Shown: positions 17,099 through 25,729 of the stretch, piece after piece
Numbering within the stretch: the stretch's first letter is position 1
Layout of the letters: the number at the start of each line of letters is the position of its first letter
Source of the DNA: Leptofilum sp965223285
Lineage (GTDB): Bacteria; Chloroflexota; Anaerolineae; Promineifilales; Promineifilaceae
Length of the DNA: 64,000 bases
Direction of reading: 5' to 3'
Assembly (NCBI RefSeq): GCF_965223285.1
Contig: NZ_OZ244997.1
Coordinates: 930,001 to 994,000, forward strand
Program-made: the position numbers and the translations under genes
Notes under the pieces: model-generated
Seen by the model: only the letters and a program-made list of their open reading frames with translations
What the model was told of the DNA's origin: nothing
The model's database searches: none

Positions 17099-17122
17099 GG
17101 GCGGTTCGCGAACCGCCCCTAC
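17095..17122. repeat. 28-bp perfect palindrome between convergent genes
   Basis: GTAGGGGCGGTTCG followed directly by its exact complement, CGAACCGCCCCTAC. It covers the stop of the EamA gene and ends 6 bp before the S9 peptidase stop. It could act as a bidirectional terminator, but there is no T-tract on either side; it resembles REP-like palindromes that recur between convergent genes. Confidence 0.8.
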
Positions 17123-17128
17123 CATCAT

Positions 17129-19180
17129 CTATTTGTTTAACATCGTCCAGAGGAAGCTGTATACATCAGCTGCTTCTTCGATGAGCTTGGTCGTTGGCTT
17201 ACCCAGGCCATGCCCGGCGCGGGTTTCTATGCGGATAAGGAGGGGGTTACGGCCGTTGTCCGCTGCCTGAAGCGTCGCGGCGAACTTTTTGGCGTGCATG
17301 GGCACTACGCGATCATCCGTGTCGGCGGTGGTGATGATGAGTGGGGGGTAGGTGCGGTCTGGCTGAACGTTGTGCAGCGGGGAGTAAGCCATCATGAATT
17401 TGAAATGTTCTGCGTTGGCTTCGGCGTTGCCATATTCAGGAATCCAATACCGCCCGGCACTGAATTTGTGGTAGCGCAGCATATCAATCACCGGTACGCC
17501 GCAATGTACTGCGCCAAACAGATCGGGTCGCTGCACCATGCAGGCCGCGACCAACAGGCCGCCATTGCTCCGTCCCTCAATGGCTAATTTCCTGCTATTC
17601 GTGTAGCCATAAGCGATGAGCCACTCCCCGGCCGCAATAAAATCATCAAAGACAGTTTGCTTATTTTGCAACATGCCCGCCTGGTGCCACGCTTCGCCAT
17701 ACTCCATGCCGCCGCGCAAACCGGCTTGGGCATAGACGCCGCCGCGCTCTAGCCAGGCCAGCCGCGTGGGAGAAAAGAGGGGTGTCATGGCGATGTTGAA
17801 GCCACCATAGCCGTAGAGCAACGTTGGGTTTTTCCCATCAAGATTTAAACCTTTCTTGTGGGTGATGAAGAGCGGCACTTTGGTCCCATCTTTGGATGGA
17901 TAGAAAACCTGGGTTGTTTGGTAGGCTTCAGGAGCAAAGTCGAGCTTGGGCTGATCCAAAATGCTTAATTCGTCAGCGGCAAAATCGTAGCGCAAGATGG
18001 TGGGCGGATAGGTGAAGGATTGAAACTGGATGAACAGTTCGGTGTGCTTGCGCTTACCTGCCAAATCAAAGATGGTGCCGGGAACAGGGAGGATAATTTC
18101 GCCCAGATATTGGCCGTCTAGGGCATATCGATGCAGCTTGTGCTGGCCGTGATGCAAAGTGGCAATAATAAATTGGTTGTTGACCATCAGGCTAAAGGCA
18201 ATGGCATCGTCTCCCTCAGGGATGAGGGTTTGCCAGTTGGCGGGGTCCGGGTTGTTGAGGTGAATGGCGATGATACGGCCGTTATCCGCCCCATTATCCG
18301 TCTGAAAGTAAAATTTCTGGCCATCGTTGCCTAAAAAGACATAGGCAGCATCCATTTCATCTAGAAGGTAGATAAAATCTTCGCTGTCGAGCGGGCGATA
18401 GTAGAAGCGGCTGCGGCGGTCAGTGCCATCCCAAACGTGAAGAGTGAGATAACGGCCGTCTTCCGTAATCTCAGGATGAAAGCCCAAATTCGGCGCGTCG
18501 GGTCGGGCAAAAATGATCTGGTCGGAAGATTGGGGCGTGCCCAGCTTGTGGAAGAAGATTTGTTGGTGGGTGCTGGGCGGTGCATCTGGCATTTCGTCGG
18601 GGCTAGGGTAGCGAGCGTAGAAAAACCCGGAGCCATCTGGCAGCCAGGCGGCGTTGGTGAATTTGGCCCAGTGCAGCACTTCGGGGCGATCTTCATTGGT
18701 ATGGAGGTCACGAATATGGATGGTTTGCCAATCGGAGCCGCTTTGGGAGAGGGTGTAGGCCAGGTAACGGCCGTCTTTGCTATAGCTTTGGTTTATCAGG
18801 GCAATGGTGCCATCTTCGCTGAGGCTGTTGGGATCAAGCACCTCTCGCAATGGCGTGGAGAGATTGGCTTGTTTGTAGAGGGTGGGTTGGTTTTGCAGGC
18901 CATCATTTTTCTGGACAAAGTAATGATCACCTCTGCGGCGCGGCACGCTGCTTTTGGGGAAGTTCCACAAGGTTGTAAGCCGTTCTGTGAACTGCCGATG
19001 TACGGGCAGCTCGGCCATGATGCTTTGGGTGAGTTCGTTTTGGGCTTCCACCCAGGCGATAGTGGCAGGGTCTTTGGGGTTTTCTAGCCAGCGGTATGGG
19101 TCGGCAACGGCCGTGCCGTGGTAATCATCGACAACATCAGCTTTTGCGGCCGTTGGGTATTTAAATGTGTGGAAATCCAT
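17129..19180 (-). CDS. Prolyl oligopeptidase family protease (S9A)
   Basis: 683 residues from the ATG at 19180 (AAGGAGC upstream); the longer reading from 19279 would overlap the divergent gene. Cytosolic serine peptidase cutting after proline in short peptides. The N-terminus has the family opening DPYRWLENP; residues 70-400 form the beta-propeller, the rest the hydrolase. Catalytic residues: Ser in GRSNGGLLVAA, Asp in DTDDRVVP and His in RAGHGLGKP. No signal peptide. It stands alone, convergent with the EamA gene. Confidence 0.95.
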   Translation of the reverse strand: MDFHTFKYPTAAKADVVDDYHGTAVADPYRWLENPKDPATIAWVEAQNELTQSIMAELPVHRQFTERLTTLWNFPKSSVPRRRGDHYFVQKNDGLQNQPTLYKQANLSTPLREVLDPNSLSEDGTIALINQSYSKDGRYLAYTLSQSGSDWQTIHIRDLHTNEDRPEVLHWAKFTNAAWLPDGSGFFYARYPSPDEMPDAPPSTHQQIFFHKLGTPQSSDQIIFARPDAPNLGFHPEITEDGRYLTLHVWDGTDRRSRFYYRPLDSEDFIYLLDEMDAAYVFLGNDGQKFYFQTDNGADNGRIIAIHLNNPDPANWQTLIPEGDDAIAFSLMVNNQFIIATLHHGQHKLHRYALDGQYLGEIILPVPGTIFDLAGKRKHTELFIQFQSFTYPPTILRYDFAADELSILDQPKLDFAPEAYQTTQVFYPSKDGTKVPLFITHKKGLNLDGKNPTLLYGYGGFNIAMTPLFSPTRLAWLERGGVYAQAGLRGGMEYGEAWHQAGMLQNKQTVFDDFIAAGEWLIAYGYTNSRKLAIEGRSNGGLLVAACMVQRPDLFGAVHCGVPVIDMLRYHKFSAGRYWIPEYGNAEANAEHFKFMMAYSPLHNVQPDRTYPPLIITTADTDDRVVPMHAKKFAATLQAADNGRNPLLIRIETRAGHGLGKPTTKLIEEAADVYSFLWTMLNK

Positions 19181-19250
19181 TAATAGCTCCTTGTGTTGCG
19201 GATATGAAGATTTTACCTGAACGGGCTTAATTGGGGAATTGGCGCAGAGG

Positions 19251-19279
19251 TTGGCGGGAAACGGCCGTTCGTCTATCAT
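19251..19279 (+). promoter_or_regulatory. Possible leaderless promoter of the DinB-like gene
   Basis: TTGGCG (19251-19256), a 17-bp spacer and TATCAT (19274-19279). The ATG at 19287 is 7 bp further on with no ribosome site. An ACGGCCGT palindrome lies in the spacer. Confidence 0.45.
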
Positions 19280-19286
19280 TTACGGT

Positions 19287-19793
19287 ATGACACATCCTCT
19301 GGTTACCCAACTCCATTTTGCCCGCAGCGAATTTATGCGCTGCCTGGAAGGTCTTTCTGATGAAGATGCGCGCAAGCGCCTGCTGCCAATGAACTGCATT
19401 AGCTGGATGATTGGCCATTTGGCAGTTCAAGAGCAGTTTTACTGGATTTATTTGGCGCAAGGGAAGGTTATCAAACCAAAGCTGTATGAGCTGGTAGGCT
19501 ACGGCCGTCCCGCCAGCACCCCCCCATTAGATGAAATGTTAGAGGCGTGGCAAGCAATTACGGCCGTTGCCGACGATTACCTGACTACGCTAACCACCGA
19601 GCCATTAACCACACACCTCACCCAAGGGGAAACAGAATCCCGTGAGAGCGTGGGTACTATGATCTTGCGAACCACTTACCATTACTGGTTCCACACAGGC
19701 GAAGCCCATGCCATAAGGCAGCAGCTAGGTCATGGTGAGCTGCCGCAGTTTGTAGGGAATATGGAAACGGCCGTTTACCGGCCACATGGCTAA
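19287..19793 (+). CDS. DinB-like metalloprotein
   Basis: 168 residues from the ATG at 19287. A four-helix DinB/YfiT-type fold with putative metal ligands: His in SWMIGHLAVQEQ and two His in YHYWFHTGEAHAIRQ. DinB-superfamily proteins include thiol-S-transferases for bacillithiol or mycothiol, but most are uncharacterised. The C-terminal METAVYRPHG includes an ACGGCCGT copy 6 codons from the stop. Ends 6 bp from the convergent retropepsin-like gene. Confidence 0.8.
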   Translation: MTHPLVTQLHFARSEFMRCLEGLSDEDARKRLLPMNCISWMIGHLAVQEQFYWIYLAQGKVIKPKLYELVGYGRPASTPPLDEMLEAWQAITAVADDYLTTLTTEPLTTHLTQGETESRESVGTMILRTTYHYWFHTGEAHAIRQQLGHGELPQFVGNMETAVYRPHG

Positions 19794-19799
19794 ACTAGC

Positions 19800-20987
19800 T
19801 CAGTTCAAAATTAAACGCATCTTGTTAAAGTCAAAGGTGAGAGCGAAGCTGCGGAAGAAGCCGTGTGAGATGAGGCCTCCCACATGAAAGCCTAAGCCGT
19901 GTTCTAGCGACGGTGGAAAGGGGCCATAGATGCCAACCACATTTTGAACGGCCGTATCCCCCAATGTTAGCTGCTCAATGTTGAAGGGAACGGCCGTTAC
20001 CTGTCCACCCCCTCCTTCACCTGTAAAACTGCCATCGGATGGCGGAGCAATATTTGCTACTTCCAGCGTGGATTGCGGACAAAGAAAGCCCCCACCTGCC
20101 AAACCAGTGTCAACCAGCATCAGCAGCGGTTCGCTCTGGTTCATAGTTCCCCAAGCCATCATCAAATGATCACCAACCAGCCAAAACGGGATGCTAGCGA
20201 CTTCCTGATCAACTTCATCGGCGTGGGCAGACGGCCGTCTAAGAGTTAGCTGGTTTTGCGGATAGTCGATGGTGGCCAGGAAATGGTAGAAAAGCACCGT
20301 ACCGATGATGCCATGTACAGGAACGCCCCCGGTAACGGTCGTAAAGCGACTCGTATCCAGCAGATGCACCGGCAAATTTTGAATCGTCCAATCGCCTAGG
20401 GATAAACTATCAAGACGGCCGTGTTCATAACTAGCCTGTTTCCCCCCGGCAAAGGTTGCTCCCTCTGCACCGAATTTTGTGACACCAATCTGTTCAGCCA
20501 TCGCCGGGTCAATTATCAGCTCCGACGCGCCCGTATCTAGCAGCAAATGAACGGGTTGCCCGTTAAGTTTTGCCGCCAGCAGCGGCAGCGGATCGGTTTG
20601 CAAAAAAGGAATATGGATTGTATCGGTTGCACCTTCCAAGTGGTACGGCCGTTTCTCCCTAAAACTGGCCAACTTGTCCGCCTGAGCCTCCCGTCCACCG
20701 CGTCGGAAAAAGGGGGCTGCTTTCCAAAATTGATCCTGACGGTAAAACAGTTCTGCCAGAAGTGACATTGGCTCAGAGTCGTCCGGGACAAGATTTATTG
20801 TCTTCTGTAACCACTGCTCCGCCTCGGCAAACTGGTTTTGCCACAATGCCAGTTTGCCCAGGTGCAAAAATCCTTCAACCAGGTGAGAATTCTCCTGAAC
20901 CAGATGCCTGTAAATGGCAGCCGCAGCCGAAAAATGACCTTGTTGCCATAGATTGTTTGCTGTTTCGAGGGGTGGTGTTTCGTTCAT
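19800..20987 (-). CDS. TPR protein with two tandem retropepsin-like domains
   Basis: 395 residues. Residues 1-115 are TPR-like (FSAAAAIYRHLVQENSHLVEG, NQFAEAEQWLQKTI). Residues 125-250 form a retropepsin-like aspartyl protease domain with LLLDTGASELIID and the later GIIGTVLFYHF; residues 265-395 repeat the plan with LMLVDTGLAGGGF and VGGLISHGFF. Both aspartates are retained, so one chain could form an active pseudo-dimer, as in pepsin, where retropepsins normally need two chains. No signal peptide or membrane helix is seen. Substrate unknown. Confidence 0.8.
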   Translation of the reverse strand: MNETPPLETANNLWQQGHFSAAAAIYRHLVQENSHLVEGFLHLGKLALWQNQFAEAEQWLQKTINLVPDDSEPMSLLAELFYRQDQFWKAAPFFRRGGREAQADKLASFREKRPYHLEGATDTIHIPFLQTDPLPLLAAKLNGQPVHLLLDTGASELIIDPAMAEQIGVTKFGAEGATFAGGKQASYEHGRLDSLSLGDWTIQNLPVHLLDTSRFTTVTGGVPVHGIIGTVLFYHFLATIDYPQNQLTLRRPSAHADEVDQEVASIPFWLVGDHLMMAWGTMNQSEPLLMLVDTGLAGGGFLCPQSTLEVANIAPPSDGSFTGEGGGGQVTAVPFNIEQLTLGDTAVQNVVGIYGPFPPSLEHGLGFHVGGLISHGFFRSFALTFDFNKMRLILN

Positions 20988-21018
20988 GAGATCAGAAACA
21001 AGCGTGAAGCATTCATTT

Positions 21019-21051
21019 AGGTGCCCGTCATTCCAAAAGTGACAGGCACCT
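21019..21051. repeat. Stem-loop after the S9C peptidase gene
   Basis: AGGTGCCCGTCA and TGACAGGCACCT pair with one G-T wobble around a 9-nt loop. It lies 10 bp beyond the peptidase stop on the minus strand and could terminate it, though no U-tract follows. Confidence 0.55.
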
Positions 21052-21061
21052 TACCATGCTT

Positions 21062-22969
21062 CTACGAGCCTAGATGCTTTTTGAAGAAGTCAGTCATCGT
21101 TGTGTATACATTGACGCGGTTCTCATATTTCAGCACATCGTGACCCTCATCTGGGAACATGAGGTACTCCACCTCTTTGCCGATTCCTTGCAGATGTTCT
21201 ACCAGTTCACGGGACTCCTGCTCGATAACGCGCGGGTCATTTTTACCTTGCACCACCAGCATCGGAGCCGTGACTTGCTCAATATAGGTGCGCGGCGACC
21301 GTTCCCGCATAAAATCTTGCTCCGTTTCTGGGTCACCAACCAGCATTTTGATGAATGGCTTCCACGTTTCTGGTACGCGGCTGGCAAAAGTGAGCAGATC
21401 GTATGGCCCAAACATGTCGATGGCGGCCGACCACAGTTCCGGGTGGCGGCTGGCCAGGGTGAGGGTCATGTAACCACCGTAGGAACGGCCGCACACGCCC
21501 GCTCGGCTGGTGTCAAGACGATCATCTTTTGGCAAAACTTCTGTCATGGCGTGAACATGATCCAGTCGGTCTTTGCCACCCCAATCGCGGACGACGTGCT
21601 TCATGTAGGCAAAGCCGTAGCCGGTGCTGCCGCGCACGTTTGGCACAAAGACGGCAAAGCCGTTCAGCGTGAGATATTGAATAAACGGCATAGAGAACCA
21701 GGCAAAATCGGGGCGTTCCTGGCTTTGCGGGCCGCCGTGAATGTAGTAAATGAGCGGGCGCGATCCTTCGTAGCCCAATTCTGCCGCAGGCATATAAAGT
21801 CGGGCAGAGATGCGCAAGCCGTCGTAGCTGGTGAAGGGATAATCTTCGCCAGGTGAGAGCCATGTTTGGGGCAAACCTAAGATGCGTTCGCGGGTATGCT
21901 GCTGAATTTGGTCACGATTTTTGCCGCTGATGGTGTAGATTTGGGTGGGGGAAACGGCCGTCGAAAACGAAAGTACATACTCATCCTGCGTTTTGTTATA
22001 TCGAATTGATTCCAATACGCCGCCTGCAAACTTCCCTTTGCCGCATAGTAAATGGGTAAGCTGCATGGCTAGATTCTCTTCGTCAAATTCTGCTTCATAC
22101 GCCCAGGAGCAGCCGTCAATGTTGTAGATGATGAGATATTTGCTGCCCAACAGATGTCGACCTTCTTCCAATTCTCCCACGCCTTCATGCTGGATGCCGT
22201 TGATGGGGATTTGCTGCAACGCTTCGGGATTGTCTAGCGGCAGATAGGCGAGGCCGTAGGTATCTTCAAATTCGGACGTACCAACTAGCAGCCCGGTTTC
22301 ATTGCGGATGAAGTCACCGCCGCCCACGTTGTACGTTTTGGGTGGATTTTGTGGATCGCGGGCCATCATAGGCGTGCCAAGCAGGGGCGTTGGTTTTTCA
22401 TCTCCCAAGTTGTAGCGGAACAAAACGCCGTCGCCAACGCCGTACCCTTCGCCCAGAATAAATTTAGTTTTGTCTTTGTTGCTGCCATTTGGCGTGCCGC
22501 CAAATTGGCTTTCGTTTAGCTTGATGAGTTCGCCCGTTTCCAGGTTAGCCAGATAGGAGCGAAAGATCGATTCGGTGCGGGATTGGGCAATGAAATAACA
22601 GTTGTTGCGCGCCAAATCCGGATCGCCAAGACTTACCCGATGGTTGGCTAGCTTTTCTGCAAAGATGGGTTCGGGGTAGCCGCCTGTCAGGGGGATCATC
22701 ATGGGCAGATAGTTTTCATCACCATCCTGGTCCAGCATGATGACAATTTTGCCTAGTTGGGGGAAGACGACAAAGGAACGGCCGTTCATCAAGTGAGGGT
22801 TTTGTAAGGCAATGTCTGGCGGCAGCAGCGGTTCTGGCACGCTGCCACCCCGATCCATGACGTACAGGCTGTTACGGCCGCTCAGGTTGCTAATAAAATA
22901 GATGCGATCTTCAACAAGTTGCGGCACCAAAAAGAGCCGCGCCGATAAAAAAGATTCAATTCGCTTCAT
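21062..22969 (-). CDS. S9C acylaminoacyl-peptidase-like protease
   Basis: 635 residues: a TolB-like beta-propeller (about 1-370; ENPHLMNGRSFVVFPQLGK-type blades) and a C-terminal alpha/beta-hydrolase. Catalytic residues: Ser in GRSYGGYMTL, Asp in GKNDPRV and His in DEGHDVLKYE; the substrate-entry motif YIHGGPQSQ is present. No signal peptide, so it is probably cytosolic, degrading peptides. The start has GGAG upstream. It is distinct from the prolyl oligopeptidase at 17129 and shares no operon with neighbours. Confidence 0.93.
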   Translation of the reverse strand: MKRIESFLSARLFLVPQLVEDRIYFISNLSGRNSLYVMDRGGSVPEPLLPPDIALQNPHLMNGRSFVVFPQLGKIVIMLDQDGDENYLPMMIPLTGGYPEPIFAEKLANHRVSLGDPDLARNNCYFIAQSRTESIFRSYLANLETGELIKLNESQFGGTPNGSNKDKTKFILGEGYGVGDGVLFRYNLGDEKPTPLLGTPMMARDPQNPPKTYNVGGGDFIRNETGLLVGTSEFEDTYGLAYLPLDNPEALQQIPINGIQHEGVGELEEGRHLLGSKYLIIYNIDGCSWAYEAEFDEENLAMQLTHLLCGKGKFAGGVLESIRYNKTQDEYVLSFSTAVSPTQIYTISGKNRDQIQQHTRERILGLPQTWLSPGEDYPFTSYDGLRISARLYMPAAELGYEGSRPLIYYIHGGPQSQERPDFAWFSMPFIQYLTLNGFAVFVPNVRGSTGYGFAYMKHVVRDWGGKDRLDHVHAMTEVLPKDDRLDTSRAGVCGRSYGGYMTLTLASRHPELWSAAIDMFGPYDLLTFASRVPETWKPFIKMLVGDPETEQDFMRERSPRTYIEQVTAPMLVVQGKNDPRVIEQESRELVEHLQGIGKEVEYLMFPDEGHDVLKYENRVNVYTTMTDFFKKHLGS

Positions 22970-23014
22970 GTTTTTCTCCTAAATTTAGCCACAGATTTCG
23001 CAGATTTTTTGATC

Positions 23015-23860
23015 TTATTTGCGTAACTGCATGGTGAATAGCTTCCAGGTGGGGGCAGTGTCGATGTGGGGCATGTGGGTTTCTACCAGCCTGATCGTTT
23101 CTTCGATGAGGGTTTTGAGGTCATTAACGGCCGTTTGCATGTCCGTATCAAACAGAGCAGGCAATCGGCTAGCAACGTTGGTGGGAGCAATTTGCATTTT
23201 GGCGACAGTGTAGTCGAGTCCTTTAATTTTGCCGGGGTGGTAAAGCTGGTTTAATCCGCACAGCACGCCAAAGATATTTTGTACGGCCGTTAACAGCTCT
23301 TCTTGCAAAAAAATAACTTCGTTACGGTCCACGCCCATCTTTTGCAGCACCCAATGCGGCCGAAAGCGCAGATGTTTTTTCACAAGCATATCGCCGAGTT
23401 CGGGTGGGTAGCTGGCCAGCTTTGTCTTCCAACTATCGGTTATTTCTGCCCCTTTTAACGGCAGGCCAGTTAGCATTCCATCAAGCGCAATGAGCAGATT
23501 GTTTTCCTCTAAATTGGGCTTGCTCAAAAAATCATCAATGAGCGTCTCAGCTTCTTGTAGTTTGGCGTGGGCAAAGTCGTGGCGAATGCCATCAATGTAT
23601 TGGAACAGAGCCCAACCGTCCTGGGCGTTGCCACCATAAAAACCGCCGCCAGAATCAAGCGCAGCCTGCTGGTACGCTGCAAATGCCTCTTCACCGGGCA
23701 ATTCATCGTAATACATGATGATGTCAATGTCGGAGTTGTCATCGGCCAGCCCTTTGGCAACAGACCCCGTAACCAGGATGGCTTTGATGTGGGAATTTTG
23801 CTGGAAAACGGCCGTGTTTTGCCGCGCCAGTTCCAATCTATCCTGAGAAGTTTGGTTCAT
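23015..23860 (-). CDS. MNT-type nucleotidyltransferase domain protein
   Basis: 281 residues. The polymerase-beta-like fold is marked by LVTGSVAKGLADDNSDIDIIMYYD (GS...D-x-D metal ligands). After about residue 110 it is helical, similar to aminoglycoside adenylyltransferase-type proteins. It begins with an ATGA overlap of 4 bp with the wHTH gene, so the two are co-translated. A sensing role or antibiotic/nucleotide transfer is possible; the pairing of a small regulator and an NTase also resembles toxin-antitoxin loci, but no HEPN partner is seen. Confidence 0.85.
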   Translation of the reverse strand: MNQTSQDRLELARQNTAVFQQNSHIKAILVTGSVAKGLADDNSDIDIIMYYDELPGEEAFAAYQQAALDSGGGFYGGNAQDGWALFQYIDGIRHDFAHAKLQEAETLIDDFLSKPNLEENNLLIALDGMLTGLPLKGAEITDSWKTKLASYPPELGDMLVKKHLRFRPHWVLQKMGVDRNEVIFLQEELLTAVQNIFGVLCGLNQLYHPGKIKGLDYTVAKMQIAPTNVASRLPALFDTDMQTAVNDLKTLIEETIRLVETHMPHIDTAPTWKLFTMQLRK

Positions 23861-24459
23861 TCACTGGCCTCATTCTGGGTATGAACTGGGTAGTAAGCTA
23901 TGGTCAGTCCGTAAATGGATTGCTCAGAATTTGCCTCCCCGCTGCTTTGTTCAGTTATTTCATCCAGGATGATTTTGAGACGGCCGTAAAATTCAGCATG
24001 TTGTTCTGGCGTTAGGCGCAAAGAGGCACGATACAAAATGCCAGTAGCTTCTTCTGCAAACGGATTCTGCTCTGTTTGCTCCACAGTCCGCCGAATTTCC
24101 GTTTCCGTCACGTTGAAAATCGTGGTGAGCATTTGCTCCAATTCAGGTGTGGCGGTAGGTTGTTCCGTTAGCAACCGATTATCAATACGATAATGATGCG
24201 CCACCACCTGATATTTTTTCTCCAAAATTCCGGAAACAATATTGGTCTCAACCACCTGAATCAGCCCATGCTTTTCCATCAGGTTCACGTGGTAATACAG
24301 CTTAGTGGCCGGTAATTTCAGCAGCTTGGCAACCTCTTTTACTGTTTTTGGGTGCTTGAGCGACTGCAAAATGTTGAGCCGGGTGCTGTGGGCAATGACT
24401 TTCAAAGTTTCTAAACTGTCAACCAGAAACTCTTGAGAAAGAGACAACGTATTTTCCAT
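23857..24459 (-). CDS. ArsR-like winged-helix regulator
   Basis: 200 residues. The N-terminal 90 residues form a winged helix (IAHSTRLNILQSL, KTVKEVAKLLKLPATKLYYHVN, GLIQVVETNIVSG); the rest is a helical domain of the kind seen in HTH_20/ArsR-like regulators (EQHAEFYGRLKIILDEI). No metal-binding cysteines. First gene of a two-gene operon with the nucleotidyltransferase, driven by the near-consensus promoter at 24511-24539. Confidence 0.88.
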   Translation of the reverse strand: MENTLSLSQEFLVDSLETLKVIAHSTRLNILQSLKHPKTVKEVAKLLKLPATKLYYHVNLMEKHGLIQVVETNIVSGILEKKYQVVAHHYRIDNRLLTEQPTATPELEQMLTTIFNVTETEIRRTVEQTEQNPFAEEATGILYRASLRLTPEQHAEFYGRLKIILDEITEQSSGEANSEQSIYGLTIAYYPVHTQNEASE

Positions 24460-24510
24460 TTTATGCTGTACTTTTACTGAACGTTTAAAAAAATTAAAAT
24501 GATGAGATGA

Positions 24511-24539
24511 ATTTTAGAGGCGGGGTTTGAATTTGTCAA
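24511..24539 (-). promoter_or_regulatory. Near-consensus promoter of the wHTH-NTase operon
   Basis: On the minus strand TTGACA (24539-24534), a 17-bp spacer and TAAAAT (24516-24511). Transcription would start about 45 bp upstream of the wHTH ATG. Confidence 0.7.
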
Positions 24540-24879
24540 GGTGCTGCCTGAATTTTGTGGTTTAGGGTAAGGGGAGGCATTAATCTCAGGTGGTAGGAGC
24601 CATTTTACCTGTAAGCTCTGTTGTAAGAAAATGCTCACATAATTTGCGCCATTAGACGATTACCAGGTGTCATGATCATTGTGAATGAACACCCAACACG
24701 ATTCAACAACGTGCACTTCTGGGTACGCTTGCCCAAAACGTTACAAACCGACCCCACTGCTTTCTTCATTGCTCATTTGGTTGTTTTTTAAAATTGATTA
24801 GTCGTCACTATCGGAAGCATCCGAGGCGGAGCCAGCCTGGTTTTAGCCCAATTTTGTAAAAGCTGAAAGACGGATACAA
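24540..24879. other. Intergenic region ahead of the glycan locus
   Basis: 340 bp without a supported gene, between the minus-strand wHTH operon and the first plus-strand glycan gene. It should hold the promoter of the long plus-strand locus, but I find no convincing hexamer pair or JUMPstart-like element. It contains no ACGGCCGT. Confidence 0.5.
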
Positions 24880-25623
24880 GTGACCAACGTGTCAAAAATT
24901 CTTGGAAGTTTGCAACTATACCTAAGTCGCCAGGCCAGTGGGTTAGGGCGATATTTTTTAGAGCAATTACTATTTTTCCTTGTGGGCTGGGTGCCCACCT
25001 TGGTTGGTATTGGTCTACGTGGATTCATCTACCGCCTTATTCTCAACATGGAAGGCATGGCCGCTATTGAAAATAATGTGCGCCTTCGCTTTGCCAACTA
25101 CATTACCCTGAAGAATGGCGTTTATCTGGATCAGGGCTGTTATTTACATGCCTGCCCCAGCGGCATTGAAATCGGTGAAGATTCAATTGTGATGCACGGG
25201 GCGGTGCTGCACGTCTACAATTTTCGGGATTTGCCGAACGCTGGCATTAAGATTGGCAAGGACAGTTTGGTTGGCGAATACAGCATCATTCGTGGCCAAG
25301 GTGGGGTAACCATTGGCGACCGAGTATTCACTTCGCCATTCACCCAGATTATCGCTGTGAACCACATATTTGATGATCCGAAACGGCCGTTCGTCGATCA
25401 AGGCATCACCGCTGAAGGCATTGTCATTGAAGATGATTGCTGGCTAGGTGCAGGCGCGGTGATCACAGACGGTGTGCGCGTGGGCCAGGGGTCTGTCGTG
25501 GCTGCCGGAGCCGTTGTAACCAAAGATGTGCCGCCACATTCTGTGGTGGCTGGCGTGCCTGCCAAAGTGATCAAAACGATTGACGGGCAGCAGCCTGCCC
25601 AGGAAAAAACCATCTATTATTAA
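24880..25623 (+). CDS. Left-handed beta-helix O-acetyltransferase
   Basis: 247 residues starting at GTG 24880 (a second GTG at 24889 is possible). After an amphipathic N-terminus (residues 25-45 hydrophobic) come hexapeptide repeats of the LbH fold: IEIGEDSIVMHGAVL, IKIGKDSLVGEYS, VTIGDRVFTSPFTQII and the family ending GAGAVITDGVRVGQGSVVAAG, VVAGVPAKVI. The catalytic His is probably in AVNHIF. It would acetylate a sugar hydroxyl on the glycan or a lipid-linked intermediate. First gene of the plus-strand glycan locus. Confidence 0.9.
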   Translation: MTNVSKILGSLQLYLSRQASGLGRYFLEQLLFFLVGWVPTLVGIGLRGFIYRLILNMEGMAAIENNVRLRFANYITLKNGVYLDQGCYLHACPSGIEIGEDSIVMHGAVLHVYNFRDLPNAGIKIGKDSLVGEYSIIRGQGGVTIGDRVFTSPFTQIIAVNHIFDDPKRPFVDQGITAEGIVIEDDCWLGAGAVITDGVRVGQGSVVAAGAVVTKDVPPHSVVAGVPAKVIKTIDGQQPAQEKTIYY

Positions 25624-25729
25624 GATTTTTCAACAGTCTACAGGTTGAACTTAAGATAGCTTACTTATAGTGTTGTGTATACAAATTTCTAATCAAGCAT
25701 ACGCAAAAATGAATTGGTGTAACTAAATT

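Noticed and set aside
23015..24459. Toxin-antitoxin pair (MNT nucleotidyltransferase with small partner)
   Set aside because: The partner is a winged-helix regulator, not a HEPN protein, so a classical HEPN-MNT system is not supported.
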